A stretch of DNA of 64,000 nucleotides from Limnohabitans sp. 2KL-51 (GTDB taxonomy: Bacteria > Pseudomonadota > Gammaproteobacteria > Burkholderiales > Burkholderiaceae_C), in assembly GCF_003063645.1 (NCBI RefSeq), contig NZ_NESJ01000010.1, positions 124,001-188,000 of the forward strand. Direction: 5' to 3'. Below are positions 44,977-53,917 of this stretch, one piece after another; within the stretch, counting starts at the first letter, position 1; every line of letters starts with the position of its first letter. Under the pieces are notes generated by a model. That model was given only the letters and a program-made list of their open reading frames with translations, searched no databases and was not told the origin of the DNA. Made by a program: the position numbers and the translations under genes.

Positions 44977-47088
44977 ATGACAGCTGAATACAAAGTGCAT
45001 GGCGATGTCGCGGTCATCACCCTCATGAATCCGCCCGTCAACGGTTTGGGTCTGTCCACCCGCGTCGGCATCACCGAGGGTCTGGAAAGAGCCAACAACG
45101 ACACCGCCGTCAAAGCCATTGTTATCACCGGTGGCGGCAAGGCCTTTTCGGGCGGAGCCGACATCCGTGAATTTGGCTCACCCAAGGCGACTCAAGAACC
45201 CAATTTGCTGAGCGTGATCTCCGCTTGCGAAAAATCAGCCAAGCCGGTTGTGGCGGCCATCCACTCGGTCGCCATGGGCGGCGGCTTGGAGCTGGCTTTG
45301 GGCTGTCACTACCGCATTGCTGCGCCTGGCACCTCCATTGCTTTGCCCGAAGTCAAGCTGGGCCTGATCCCCGGCGCGGGCGGCACACAGCGCCTGCCTC
45401 GCGTGATTGGCGTGGAAGCGGCGCTGAACATGATTGTCAGCGGCGAAGCCATCAAGAGTGAAATGCTGGCCATGTTGCCCGGCCAAAAGCTGTTTGATGC
45501 CATGGCCCAATCGGCTGAGAGCCTGCCCGAAGAAGCATTGGCCATGGCCCGCAAAGTGGCCGCTGCGCACGCCGATGGTTCGCCCATGCCCTTGGTCAAA
45601 AACCTGCCTTGCAAGCACCCGCAAGGCGATGCTTACTTCCAGTTCACCCGCAACATGGTCAAAGGCATGGCCAAAAACCTGCCTGCGCCGCTCAAGTGCG
45701 TGGAAGCCGTCGAAGCCGCGACCAAGAAAAAGTTCGACGATGGCATGGTTTTGGAGCGTGAGATTTTCACCAACCTCATGTTCACCCCCGAAAGCCGCTC
45801 GTTGCGCCACATCTTCATGGCCGACCGTGCTGCCAGCAAGATCGCAGACGTGCCCAGCGACACCCCTCAGCGCAACATCCAGAGCGTGGCCGTCATCGGT
45901 GCAGGCACCATGGGTGGTGGCATCTCGATGAACTTCCTGAACGCGGGCATCCCGGTCAAGATGCTCGAAATGAAGCAAGATGCGCTCGACCGTGGCGTGG
46001 CCACCATCCGCAAGAACTACGAAGCGCAAGTCAAAAAAGGCAAGCTCAAGCAAGACAAATACGAGCAGCGCATGGCCTTGCTCAGCACCACGCTCAGCTA
46101 CGACGACATCGGCCAAGCCGACCTGGTGATCGAAGCCGTGTTCGAAGAAATGGGCGTGAAAGAAGCTGTCTTCAAGAAGCTCGACGAAGTGATGAAGCCC
46201 GGTGCCATCTTGGCCTCCAACACCTCCACCTTGGACGTGAACCAGATTGCCAACTTCACCAAACGCCCACAAGACGTGGTGGGCATGCACTTCTTCAGCC
46301 CTGCCAACGTGATGAAGCTCCTGGAAGTGGTGCGCGGCGCGCAAACCGCCAAAGACGTCATGGCCACCGTGATGGCTATTGGCAAAAAGATCAAAAAGAC
46401 CTCGGTGGTCTCGGGCGTGTGCGATGGGTTCATCGGCAACCGCATGATCGAGCAATATAGCCGCCAAGCCGGTTTCTTGATCGAAGAAGGCTGCACACCT
46501 GCGCAGGTCGACAAGGCTGTTGAGAAGTTCGGCTTTGCCATGGGCCCCTTCCGAATGGGCGACTTGGCTGGCAACGACATCGGCTGGGCGATTCGCAAGC
46601 GCCGCTACACCGAAAAACCCAACCTCAAGTACAGCAAAACTGCAGATTTGCTTTGCGAGATGGGGCGTTACGGCCAAAAGACGGGCGCAGGCTGGTACGA
46701 CTACCAAACCGGCAAACGCGACGCGATCCCCAGCGCTGTGGTGGTCGAAATGATCGAAAAACACCGTGCCGCTTTAGGGCTAACGCCTCGCAAAATTTCC
46801 GACGAAGAAATCGTTCAGCGCTTGGTGTATTCCTTGGTGAACGAGGCTTGTCACATTTTGGAAGAAGGCATTGCCAGCAAAGCCAGCGACATCGACATGG
46901 TCTACATCACCGGCTACGGTTTCCCTTTCTGGCGCGGTGGCCCCATGCTGTATGCCGACACTGTGGGCTTGTTCAACGTGGCCGAAGCCATGAAGCGCTT
47001 TGCCAAGAACCCACTCGACGACGCCCAATTCTGGCAACCCGCACCTTTGTTGGTGCGCTTGTCAGCCGAAGGCAAAACATTCAACTGA
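44977..47088 (+). CDS. 3-hydroxyacyl-CoA dehydrogenase / enoyl-CoA hydratase, bifunctional
   Basis: A 703-residue FadJ/FadB-type protein. The N-terminal crotonase domain (about 1-190) has FSGGADIREF and SVAMGGGLELALGCHYRIA with the oxyanion-hole residues; a linker leads to a Rossmann NAD domain starting VAVIGAGTMGGGI (about 305) and two C-terminal dehydrogenase domains (GFIGNRMIEQY, later YGFPFWRGGPM). It hydrates enoyl-CoA and oxidises the 3-hydroxyacyl-CoA. It is the first gene of a co-directional set reaching 54.8 kb. Confidence 0.95.
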   Translation: MTAEYKVHGDVAVITLMNPPVNGLGLSTRVGITEGLERANNDTAVKAIVITGGGKAFSGGADIREFGSPKATQEPNLLSVISACEKSAKPVVAAIHSVAMGGGLELALGCHYRIAAPGTSIALPEVKLGLIPGAGGTQRLPRVIGVEAALNMIVSGEAIKSEMLAMLPGQKLFDAMAQSAESLPEEALAMARKVAAAHADGSPMPLVKNLPCKHPQGDAYFQFTRNMVKGMAKNLPAPLKCVEAVEAATKKKFDDGMVLEREIFTNLMFTPESRSLRHIFMADRAASKIADVPSDTPQRNIQSVAVIGAGTMGGGISMNFLNAGIPVKMLEMKQDALDRGVATIRKNYEAQVKKGKLKQDKYEQRMALLSTTLSYDDIGQADLVIEAVFEEMGVKEAVFKKLDEVMKPGAILASNTSTLDVNQIANFTKRPQDVVGMHFFSPANVMKLLEVVRGAQTAKDVMATVMAIGKKIKKTSVVSGVCDGFIGNRMIEQYSRQAGFLIEEGCTPAQVDKAVEKFGFAMGPFRMGDLAGNDIGWAIRKRRYTEKPNLKYSKTADLLCEMGRYGQKTGAGWYDYQTGKRDAIPSAVVVEMIEKHRAALGLTPRKISDEEIVQRLVYSLVNEACHILEEGIASKASDIDMVYITGYGFPFWRGGPMLYADTVGLFNVAEAMKRFAKNPLDDAQFWQPAPLLVRLSAEGKTFN

Positions 47089-47189
47089 GCGTTCAGAGTT
47101 GAGTGTTCGGTGTTCAGCGTAAAAGACCAGTTAACTGCTCGATCAACGCCTAACACTCAGCGCTCAATGAGCCAAACCAAGGATTCAAA

Positions 47190-48365
47190 ATGACCAACGC
47201 CGTTATCGTATCGACCGCCCGCACACCTCTGGCCAAAAGCTGGAAGGGCGCATTCAACATGACCCACGGGGCCACCCTGGGCGGCCACGCGGTGCAACAC
47301 GCCGTGGCCCGCGCTGGCATTGATGCCGCCGAAGTCGAAGATGTGATCATGGGCTGCGCCACGCCGGAAGGGGCCACGGGTGCCAACATCGCCCGCCAAA
47401 TCGCCCTCAAGGCCGGCATGCCCATCTCGGTCTCGGGCATGACCGTGAACCGATTTTGCTCGTCGGGTCTGCAAACCATTGCACTGGCGGCGCAACGCAT
47501 CATCGCGGGTGAAGGCCGGGTTTATGTGGCCGGTGGCGTGGAAAGCATCTCCTGCGTGCAGCAAGAAGCCAACACCCACATGCTGCAAGACTTGGCCTTG
47601 GCCAAGATGAAGCCCGAAATTTACTGGAACATGCTGCAAACCGCCGAACAAGTGGCCAAGCGTTACAAGATCAGCCGCGACGTGATGGACGCGTATGGCG
47701 CGGCCAGCCAACAAAAGGCTTGCGCCGCGCAAGCTGCGGGTTTGTTCAACGACGAAATCGCATCCATCACCGTCACGCAAGGCGTGATCGACAAGGTCAT
47801 GGGCATGACCACCAAACAAGTGACCGTGAGCGTGGACGAAGGCCTGCGCGAAGGCACCACGGTAGAGGCCATCAGCGGTCTGCGCTCGGCGTTGCCCGGT
47901 GGTTTGGTCACAGCCGGCAATGCCAGCCAGTTCTCGGACGGCGCAGGCGCTTGCGTGTTGATGGACGAAAAACTGGCCGAGCAACGTGGCCTCAAACCCT
48001 TGGGCCGTTTCCTCGGTTTTGCCGTGGCCGGTTGCGAGCCTGACGAAATGGGCATTGGCCCGGTCTACGCCGTGCCCAAAGCGCTGGCGCGTCTGGGCCT
48101 GACCGTGCAAGACATTGACCTGTGGGAACTGAACGAAGCGTTTGCCGTGCAAGTGCTGTACTGCCGCGACAAGCTGGGCATCCCGGCCGACCGCTTGAAC
48201 GTCAACGGCGGCGCGATCGCGGTGGGTCACCCCTACGGCGTGTCGGGCCAGCGCCTGACAGGCCATGCCTTGATTGAAGGCAAACGTCGTGGTGCCAAGC
48301 GTGTTGCGGTGACCATGTGCATTGGCGGCGGTATGGGCGCATGCGGTATTTTCGAAGTGCTGTGA
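47190..48365 (+). CDS. Acetyl-CoA C-acyltransferase (thiolase)
   Basis: A 391-residue thiolase. The acyl-accepting Cys90 is in [11 protein letters not shown]; the other catalytic residues are His in [17 protein letters not shown] and Cys in [10 protein letters not shown]. It cleaves 3-ketoacyl-CoA after the bifunctional enzyme encoded upstream. The two are separated by about 100 bp containing an imperfect palindrome, and an intrinsic terminator follows at 48410. Confidence 0.95.
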   Translation: MTNAVIVSTARTPLAKSWKGAFNMTHGATLGGHAVQHAVARAGIDAAEVEDVIMGCATPEGATGANIARQIALKAGMPISVSGMTVNRFCSSGLQTIALAAQRIIAGEGRVYVAGGVESISCVQQEANTHMLQDLALAKMKPEIYWNMLQTAEQVAKRYKISRDVMDAYGAASQQKACAAQAAGLFNDEIASITVTQGVIDKVMGMTTKQVTVSVDEGLREGTTVEAISGLRSALPGGLVTAGNASQFSDGAGACVLMDEKLAEQRGLKPLGRFLGFAVAGCEPDEMGIGPVYAVPKALARLGLTVQDIDLWELNEAFAVQVLYCRDKLGIPADRLNVNGGAIAVGHPYGVSGQRLTGHALIEGKRRGAKRVAVTMCIGGGMGACGIFEVL

Positions 48366-48409
48366 TCACCCAGCGCGTTTGCTGTCACTTGGATGGCTGA
48401 CGTTACTCA

Positions 48410-48442
48410 GGGCAGAAGGCAAGATGTCTTCTGCCCTTTTTT
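48410..48442 (+). terminator. Intrinsic terminator after the thiolase gene
   Basis: GGGCAGAAG (48410-48418) pairs with CTTCTGCCC (48428-48436) and is followed by six T. The next gene, at 48524, therefore needs read-through or its own promoter, which I could not identify. Confidence 0.88.
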
Positions 48443-48523
48443 AATGCGGGAGCCACCTGCGGCCAATGCCAATCGAGCAGTGGATCGCTCCCACAAGTAT
48501 TGACCTGATGAAAGCTCGCTGCC

Positions 48524-50365
48524 ATGAGTTTGCGCCCCACCGTTGATTTTTTGCTGCACGACTGGCTCAAGGTCGACACCTTGCAAAGCCGCGAGCGCTT
48601 TGCCGACCATTCACGCGAAACTTTTGATGCGGTGCTGGACACCTGCGAGCGCATTGCTCGCGAAAAATACGCCCCGTTCAACCGCCTGGTGGACACGCAA
48701 GAACCCCACTTTGATGGCGAAAAAGTCATCTTGCCACAGGCCACACACGATGCGTACAAAGCCTATGCCGAATCGGGCATGTTGAGCGCCGCACAGGACT
48801 ACGAGATCGGTGGCATGCAGCTGCCCTACACGGTGGAGGCGGCTGCCAACGCCTTTTTTGCCATGGCCTCGGTCAGCATTGGCTCAGGCATGCTGACCAG
48901 CGGCAACGCCAATTTACTGATGGTGCATGGCACCGATTTGCAAAAGCAGGTCTTTGCCGCCAACGAATTCAATGGGCGTTTTTCGGGCACCATGTGCTTG
49001 AGTGAACCGCAAGCCGGCTCGTCGCTGAGCGATGTGACGACCCGCGCCACGCCCGATGGTGAAGGCTTTGAAGTCGATGCTTTGGGTGCGCGTTACCGCC
49101 TGCGCGGAAACAAGATGTGGATTTCCTCGGGCGAGCACGAACTCTCCGAAAACATCATCCACTTGGTGCTGGCCAAGATCCCCGATGCCAACGGCCAGTT
49201 GGTGCCGGGCGTCAAAGGCATCTCGCTCTTCATCGTGCCCAAAAAGATGGTCGGCACCGATGGGCAACTCACCGGCGAGCGCAACGACGTGGCGTTGGCG
49301 GGCCTCAACCACAAATGTGGCTGGCGCGGTACGACCAACACGCTGCTGAACTTTGGCGAGGGCAAGTACCCCGTGCGTGGCGAAGCAGGCGCAGGCTTGG
49401 ACGGTGCCGGAAGCGGTGCCATAGCTTATTTGGTCGGCAAGCCCGGGGAAGGCCTGCGCTGCATGTTCCATATGATGAACGAAGCGCGCATCGGCGTGGG
49501 CATGGCCGCTACCATGCTGGGTATGGCGGGTTACTACGCCAGCCTCGATTACGCCAAGAACCGCCCGCAAGGCAGACCTACAGGGGCAGGGGGCAAGGAT
49601 GCCAGCCGCCCGCAGGTGCGCATCATCGAACACGCCGACATCAAGCGCATGCTGCTGGCCCAGAAGGCCTACAGCGAGGGCGCTTTGGCCCTGGCCTTGT
49701 ACAGCGCCCGCTTGGTGGATGAACAGCACACCGGCACGCCTGAAGACGCAGATGTGGCGCGTTTGCTGCTGGAGGTGCTCACGCCCATCGTCAAGAGTTT
49801 CCCCAGCGAGTGGTGCCTGGAAGCCAACAGCTTGGCCATCCAGATCCACGGTGGCTACGGCTACACCCGCGACTTTCCGGTGGAGCAATACTGGCGCGAC
49901 AACCGCCTCAACATGATCCACGAAGGCACGCACGGCATCCAGGCCATGGACTTGCTGGGACGCAAGGTGCTGATGGAAAACGGACGGGGCTTGCAATTTT
50001 TGGCCGAACGCATGTTGGCTACGGCGTCCAAGGCTGAAGGCAGCTGGGGGCCTGAAGCTGCGGCTCTGCGCGATGCCCTCCAACAAATCAGCCAAGCCAC
50101 CCAGCAAGCTTGGGATGGTGCCGAGCCCGCGCAAGCGCTGGCCAATGCCGTGCCGTATTTGCAGGCCTTTGGCCACACCGTGATCGCCTGGATCTGGCTC
50201 GATGTCGCGGCCAGCTTGGAGGGCAACGACACCTCTTCCGCACAAGGCCGCCGCGCAGCCTGCCGTTACTTCTTCCGCTACGAATTGCCGAAGATCGGGG
50301 CTTGGCTCAAGGTGGTGGCCAGCCGAGACCCGACTTGCGCCGATTTGCCTGAGGAGGCCTTTTGA
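48524..50365 (+). CDS. Acyl-CoA dehydrogenase (long form with C-terminal extension)
   Basis: A 613-residue flavoprotein. It shows MCLSEPQAGSSLSDV (flavin-binding), WISSGEHEL, the FAD/helix region NEARIGVGMAATMLG, IHGGYGYTRDFPVEQYWRD and the putative catalytic Glu in MIHEGTHGIQAMDLLGRKV. The extra ~120 C-terminal residues are of the AcdA/DmdC-like C-domain type. Such 600-residue enzymes act on branched, aromatic or thio-substituted acyl-CoAs as well as fatty acyl-CoAs. It overlaps the Dabb gene by one base (TGATG). Confidence 0.93.
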   Translation: MSLRPTVDFLLHDWLKVDTLQSRERFADHSRETFDAVLDTCERIAREKYAPFNRLVDTQEPHFDGEKVILPQATHDAYKAYAESGMLSAAQDYEIGGMQLPYTVEAAANAFFAMASVSIGSGMLTSGNANLLMVHGTDLQKQVFAANEFNGRFSGTMCLSEPQAGSSLSDVTTRATPDGEGFEVDALGARYRLRGNKMWISSGEHELSENIIHLVLAKIPDANGQLVPGVKGISLFIVPKKMVGTDGQLTGERNDVALAGLNHKCGWRGTTNTLLNFGEGKYPVRGEAGAGLDGAGSGAIAYLVGKPGEGLRCMFHMMNEARIGVGMAATMLGMAGYYASLDYAKNRPQGRPTGAGGKDASRPQVRIIEHADIKRMLLAQKAYSEGALALALYSARLVDEQHTGTPEDADVARLLLEVLTPIVKSFPSEWCLEANSLAIQIHGGYGYTRDFPVEQYWRDNRLNMIHEGTHGIQAMDLLGRKVLMENGRGLQFLAERMLATASKAEGSWGPEAAALRDALQQISQATQQAWDGAEPAQALANAVPYLQAFGHTVIAWIWLDVAASLEGNDTSSAQGRRAACRYFFRYELPKIGAWLKVVASRDPTCADLPEEAF

Positions 50366-50670
50366 TGATTCGGCACATCGTGATGTGGAGCCTGCACGAG
50401 CAGGCAGAAGGGGCCGACAAGGCCACCAACCTCGAAAAAGCCAAAGCATTGCTGCTGTCGTGCGCGCAGGTCGTGCCTGGCATCCGCGCTTTCGAAGTCG
50501 CCACGGCCACCCCCGACATGGACTGCACGAATGATTTGGTGCTGCACATGCTTGTCGATGACGCGCAGGTGCTAGCGGCTTACCAGAATCACCCCGATCA
50601 TCTGGCCATCAAACCCTTCATGAAAGCGGTCGTCAAAGAACGCCGCTGCATGGATTTCAACGTCGAATAA
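50365..50670 (+). CDS. Dabb (stress-response A/B barrel) domain protein
   Basis: A 101-residue ferredoxin-like barrel protein beginning MIRHIVMWSL and containing YQNHPDHLAIKPFMK near residue 80, the Dabb signature His region. Dabb proteins form dimeric barrels; related ones are polyketide cyclases, others have no known reaction. GAGGAGG eight bases upstream supports the ATG at 50365. Confidence 0.85.
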   Translation: MIRHIVMWSLHEQAEGADKATNLEKAKALLLSCAQVVPGIRAFEVATATPDMDCTNDLVLHMLVDDAQVLAAYQNHPDHLAIKPFMKAVVKERRCMDFNVE

Positions 50671-50683
50671 AAGGAGCTCCGAC

Positions 50684-51475
50684 ATGGCACGCACTGTTCA
50701 ACAACTTTTTGACCTGACCGGCCAAGTGGCGCTGGTCACCGGCGGCTCGCGCGGCCTGGGCTTGCAAATGGCCCACGCCCTGGGCGAGGCTGGGGCCAAG
50801 ATCATGCTCAGCTCACGCAAGGCGGCTGATTTGGAAGATGCCGCTGCCCAATTGCAGGCCGCTGGCATCGACGCCCGCTGGATCGCTGCCGACTGCGGTA
50901 AAGAAGAGGACATCCGCCGTTTGGCCACTGAAACCATGGAGCGCATGGGGCCCATTGACATCCTGGTCAACAACGCCGGAGCCACTTGGGGCGCACCTGC
51001 CGAAGACCACCCGGTACCGGCCTGGGACAAGGTCATGAACCTGAACGTGCGTGGTTATTTCATCCTCTCTCAAGAGGTGGCCAAGCAAAGCTTCATCCCG
51101 CGCGGCAAGGGCCGCATTTTGAATGTGGCCTCCATAGCCGGTCTGGCCGGTAACCCGTCCGCGATGGAAACGATCGCCTACAACACCTCCAAGGGTGCGG
51201 TCATCAACTTCACCCGCGCATTGGCGGGTGAGTGGGGCGAGCACGGCATCACCGTCAACGCGATTTGCCCAGGGTTCTTCCCCAGCAAGATGAGCCAAGG
51301 CCTGCTGGACACCATTGGGGCCGACAAGATGGCGCAAGCCGCCCCTCTGCGCCGCTTGGGCGACGACGAAGACCTCAAGGGCCTGGCGTTATTGTTCGCG
51401 TCCGACGCGGGCAAGCACATCACTGGCCAATGGCTGGCGGTGGACGGTGGCGTCAGTGCCATCATCGGCGGCTGA
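50684..51475 (+). CDS. Short-chain dehydrogenase/reductase
   Basis: A 263-residue classical SDR: NAD(P) motif TGGSRGLG (about 20-27), NNAGA, the catalytic Ser in NVASIAG, and YNTSK. Arg after TGGS and the downstream SSRK suggest NADPH preference. The C-terminal QWLAVDGGVSA is typical of the FabG-like group. AAGGAGCTC precedes its ATG. In the operon it would interconvert a keto- and hydroxyacyl-CoA or a related carbonyl. Confidence 0.92.
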   Translation: MARTVQQLFDLTGQVALVTGGSRGLGLQMAHALGEAGAKIMLSSRKAADLEDAAAQLQAAGIDARWIAADCGKEEDIRRLATETMERMGPIDILVNNAGATWGAPAEDHPVPAWDKVMNLNVRGYFILSQEVAKQSFIPRGKGRILNVASIAGLAGNPSAMETIAYNTSKGAVINFTRALAGEWGEHGITVNAICPGFFPSKMSQGLLDTIGADKMAQAAPLRRLGDDEDLKGLALLFASDAGKHITGQWLAVDGGVSAIIGG

Positions 51476-51490
51476 GCTCCAAGGTCTGAC

Positions 51491-51913
51491 ATGAGCATTC
51501 CTTTTGGTGTTCCGATTCCGTTTGTGGACCACTTGGGCATCACACTTGAAAAATTTGATGATGGCCAATCCGAACTCTGGTTTCCGATGCGCCCGGAAAT
51601 ACTCAACTCTTTTGATGTCGTCCATGGGGGCGCGATCATGACTTTTTTGGACATCGTCCTGGCGGCAGCCGCGCGCAGCGTTGAGCCCAGCAACGGCGTA
51701 TTCACGATTGAAATGAAAACCAGTTTCATGCAACCAGCTTCAGCGCCTCCTGGGGGGCGACTCATTGGCCGCGGCCGCTTGCTGCACCGCACACGCAAAC
51801 TCGCTTTCACGGAAGGTGGGGTTTACGACCCCGAAGGGCGTTTGTGTGCACATGCCACCGGCACATTCAAATATGTGCCCCGCCGTGGCACCGATACTCT
51901 TCAAACCGACTGA
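51491..51913 (+). CDS. PaaI-family hotdog thioesterase
   Basis: A 140-residue single hotdog domain. The helix with its active-site Asn/Asp region reads EILNSFDVVHGGAIMTFLDIVLAAA, the usual HGG-AlaLeuAsp turn of PaaI/YigI-like acyl-CoA thioesterases. It probably releases trapped or dead-end CoA esters. It lies 15 bp after the SDR gene. Confidence 0.88.
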   Translation: MSIPFGVPIPFVDHLGITLEKFDDGQSELWFPMRPEILNSFDVVHGGAIMTFLDIVLAAAARSVEPSNGVFTIEMKTSFMQPASAPPGGRLIGRGRLLHRTRKLAFTEGGVYDPEGRLCAHATGTFKYVPRRGTDTLQTD

Positions 51914-51954
51914 TATTTTTCTCAACGACCACCCCACCAAGAACGGAAACACAG

Positions 51955-52971
51955 ATGACCCTCAACCACCAAATCGTGCTCGACAATCGTCCCCAAGGCG
52001 AAGCCACTGTGGCCAACTTCAAACTGATTGAAACGTCCATTCCGGCTTTGCAAGACGGCCAAGTGCTGGTCAAGCACCACTTCATGAGTCTGGACCCCTA
52101 CATGCGCGGCCGCATGAACGAGAGCAAAAGCTACGCGGTGCCCCAAGCCCTGGGGCAAGTCATGCTCGGTGGCACCGTGGGCGAAGTGGTCGAAAGCCAG
52201 CACCCCAAATTCAAGGCTGGTGACCAGGTCGTGGGCATGGGCGGCTGGCAGGAATACAGCGTGGTCGATGGCAACGTGATCGGTGCTTTGCGCAAGGTCG
52301 ACACCACCCATGTGCCGCTGTCGCACTACCTGGGCGCAGTGGGCATGCCCGGCGTGACCGCCTGGTATGGCCTGTGCAAAATCATCAACCCCAAAGCGGG
52401 CGAAACTGTGACGGTGAGCGCCGCCAGCGGCGCGGTGGGCAGCGCTTATGGTGCTTTGGCCAAAGCACGCGGCTGCCGCGTGGTCGGCATTGCCGGCGGC
52501 AAGGACAAATGCGATTACGTAGTCAATGAATTGGGCTTTGACGCCTGCATCGATTACAAAGAGCACAAGGACTACATCAGCCTGTCTAAGGCGCTGCGCG
52601 AGGCTTGCCCGAACGGGATCGACGGCCACTTTGAAAACGTCGGCGGCATGGTGCTGGATGCTGTGATGCTGCGCACCAATGCTTTTGCCCGCATTGCGGT
52701 GTGCGGCATGATCGCCGGCTATGACGGCGCGCCGCTGCCCATGGCCAGCCCGGCTTTGATCCTGATCAACCGCATGAAGATCGAAGGCTTCATTGTCAGC
52801 GAGCACATGGAAATCTGGCCCGAAGCGCTGCAAGAACTCGGCACCCTGATCGGCACCGGCAAGCTGCGCCCGCGCGAATCCGTGGCCCAAGGCCTGGCCG
52901 CTGCGCCTGAGGCCTTCCTGGGACTGCTCAAAGGCAAAAACTTTGGCAAACAATTGGTCAAGCTGATCTGA
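51955..52971 (+). CDS. NADP-dependent MDR oxidoreductase (CurA/leukotriene B4 12-hydroxydehydrogenase-like)
   Basis: A 338-residue zinc-free medium-chain reductase. N-terminal LSLDPYMRGRM-type sequence (MSLDPYMRGRMNES), the cofactor motif AASGAVGSAYGALAKARGCRVVGIAGG in parts, and the IEGFIVSEH segment near 270 identify the LTB4DH/CurA/YncB group, which reduces alpha,beta-unsaturated ketones or enoyl compounds. It begins 41 bp after the thioesterase gene. Confidence 0.9.
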   Translation: MTLNHQIVLDNRPQGEATVANFKLIETSIPALQDGQVLVKHHFMSLDPYMRGRMNESKSYAVPQALGQVMLGGTVGEVVESQHPKFKAGDQVVGMGGWQEYSVVDGNVIGALRKVDTTHVPLSHYLGAVGMPGVTAWYGLCKIINPKAGETVTVSAASGAVGSAYGALAKARGCRVVGIAGGKDKCDYVVNELGFDACIDYKEHKDYISLSKALREACPNGIDGHFENVGGMVLDAVMLRTNAFARIAVCGMIAGYDGAPLPMASPALILINRMKIEGFIVSEHMEIWPEALQELGTLIGTGKLRPRESVAQGLAAAPEAFLGLLKGKNFGKQLVKLI

Positions 52972-52975
52972 GGCC

Positions 52976-53917
52976 ATGCCCATGTCCGATCTGATCCTCC
53001 ACCATTACCCAACTTCACCTTTCGCTGAAAAGGTCCGGCTGATCCTGGGCTACAAACAGCTGGCCTGGAAGAGCGTGTTCATTCCGATGATCATGCCCAA
53101 GCCCGATCTGACGGCGCTTACCGGGGGTTATCGCAAAACGCCGGTGCTCCAAATCGGCGCTGACATCTATTGCGACACAGCACTGATTTGCGATGCACTG
53201 GAGCATTTGGCCCCCGCGCCCACGATTTATCCTGATGCCGTCAAAGGCGCAGCGCGCATCGTCGCGCAGTGGGCCGACAGCGCTTTGTTCACGGCGTCCA
53301 TGGCTTACAACTTCCAGCCTGCGGGTGTGGCCCAGGTCTTTGCGGGCGCGCCCGCTGAGGGCGTGCAGGCCTTTGTGGCCGATCGCACGGCCATGCGCGG
53401 TGGCGCGGCCCGCATGGCGTCCGCAGACGCTACTGGGACTTACAAAAGCTACTTGCGCCGGATCGCCAGCATGCTGCACGGGCAAGACTTTTTGTTCGGC
53501 GCACAGCCTTGCGTGGCCGACTTTGCGGTTTACCACCCACTGTGGTTCACGCAAGACCGCACGCCAGCCTTGGCGGGCATTCTGGATGCAACCCCCGAAG
53601 TCAAAAGCTGGATGGCCCGCATGAAGGCCATCGGCCACGGCTCTCCTGGCAAATGCAGCGGCGAAGAAGCCTTGCAAACAGCCCGCAGTGCCACGCCTGC
53701 CGCAGTGCAGGGCGAGGTCTTCCAGGACGAGCACGGTATCGCCTTGGGCAGCCCCGTGGTGATCGCGGCCGACAACTTTGGCTTGGAGCCGACCGAGGGC
53801 GAGTTGATCGCAGCCACCCGCACCCGTTACACCCTGCGCCGCACCGATGAACGCGCAGGCACGGTGCACGTCCACTTCCCACGCGTGGGCTTCACACTGA
53901 AAAAGGTTTCCCAATGA
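52976..53917 (+). CDS. Glutathione S-transferase family protein with C-terminal extension
   Basis: A 313-residue protein. The thioredoxin-like N-domain begins LILHHYPTSPFAEKVRLILGYK with the likely catalytic Ser/Tyr, and KTPVLQIGADIYCDTALICDALE provides the cis-Pro and glutathione-binding Asp. Helical GST domain follows to about 220, then an unusual extension of about 90 residues that looks like a small beta-rich domain (VFQDEHGIALGSPVVIAADN...). ATGs at 52976 and 52982 are both possible. The next gene overlaps its stop (ATGA). Confidence 0.85.
   Translation: MPMSDLILHHYPTSPFAEKVRLILGYKQLAWKSVFIPMIMPKPDLTALTGGYRKTPVLQIGADIYCDTALICDALEHLAPAPTIYPDAVKGAARIVAQWADSALFTASMAYNFQPAGVAQVFAGAPAEGVQAFVADRTAMRGGAARMASADATGTYKSYLRRIASMLHGQDFLFGAQPCVADFAVYHPLWFTQDRTPALAGILDATPEVKSWMARMKAIGHGSPGKCSGEEALQTARSATPAAVQGEVFQDEHGIALGSPVVIAADNFGLEPTEGELIAATRTRYTLRRTDERAGTVHVHFPRVGFTLKKVSQ

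Noticed and set aside
45235..46764. Open frame of about 509 codons opposite the FadJ-like gene
   Set aside because: Low-complexity His/Val/Asp composition with no domain; it is a shadow of a well-supported enzyme gene. The same applies to 8436-9899 and 48914-50449.
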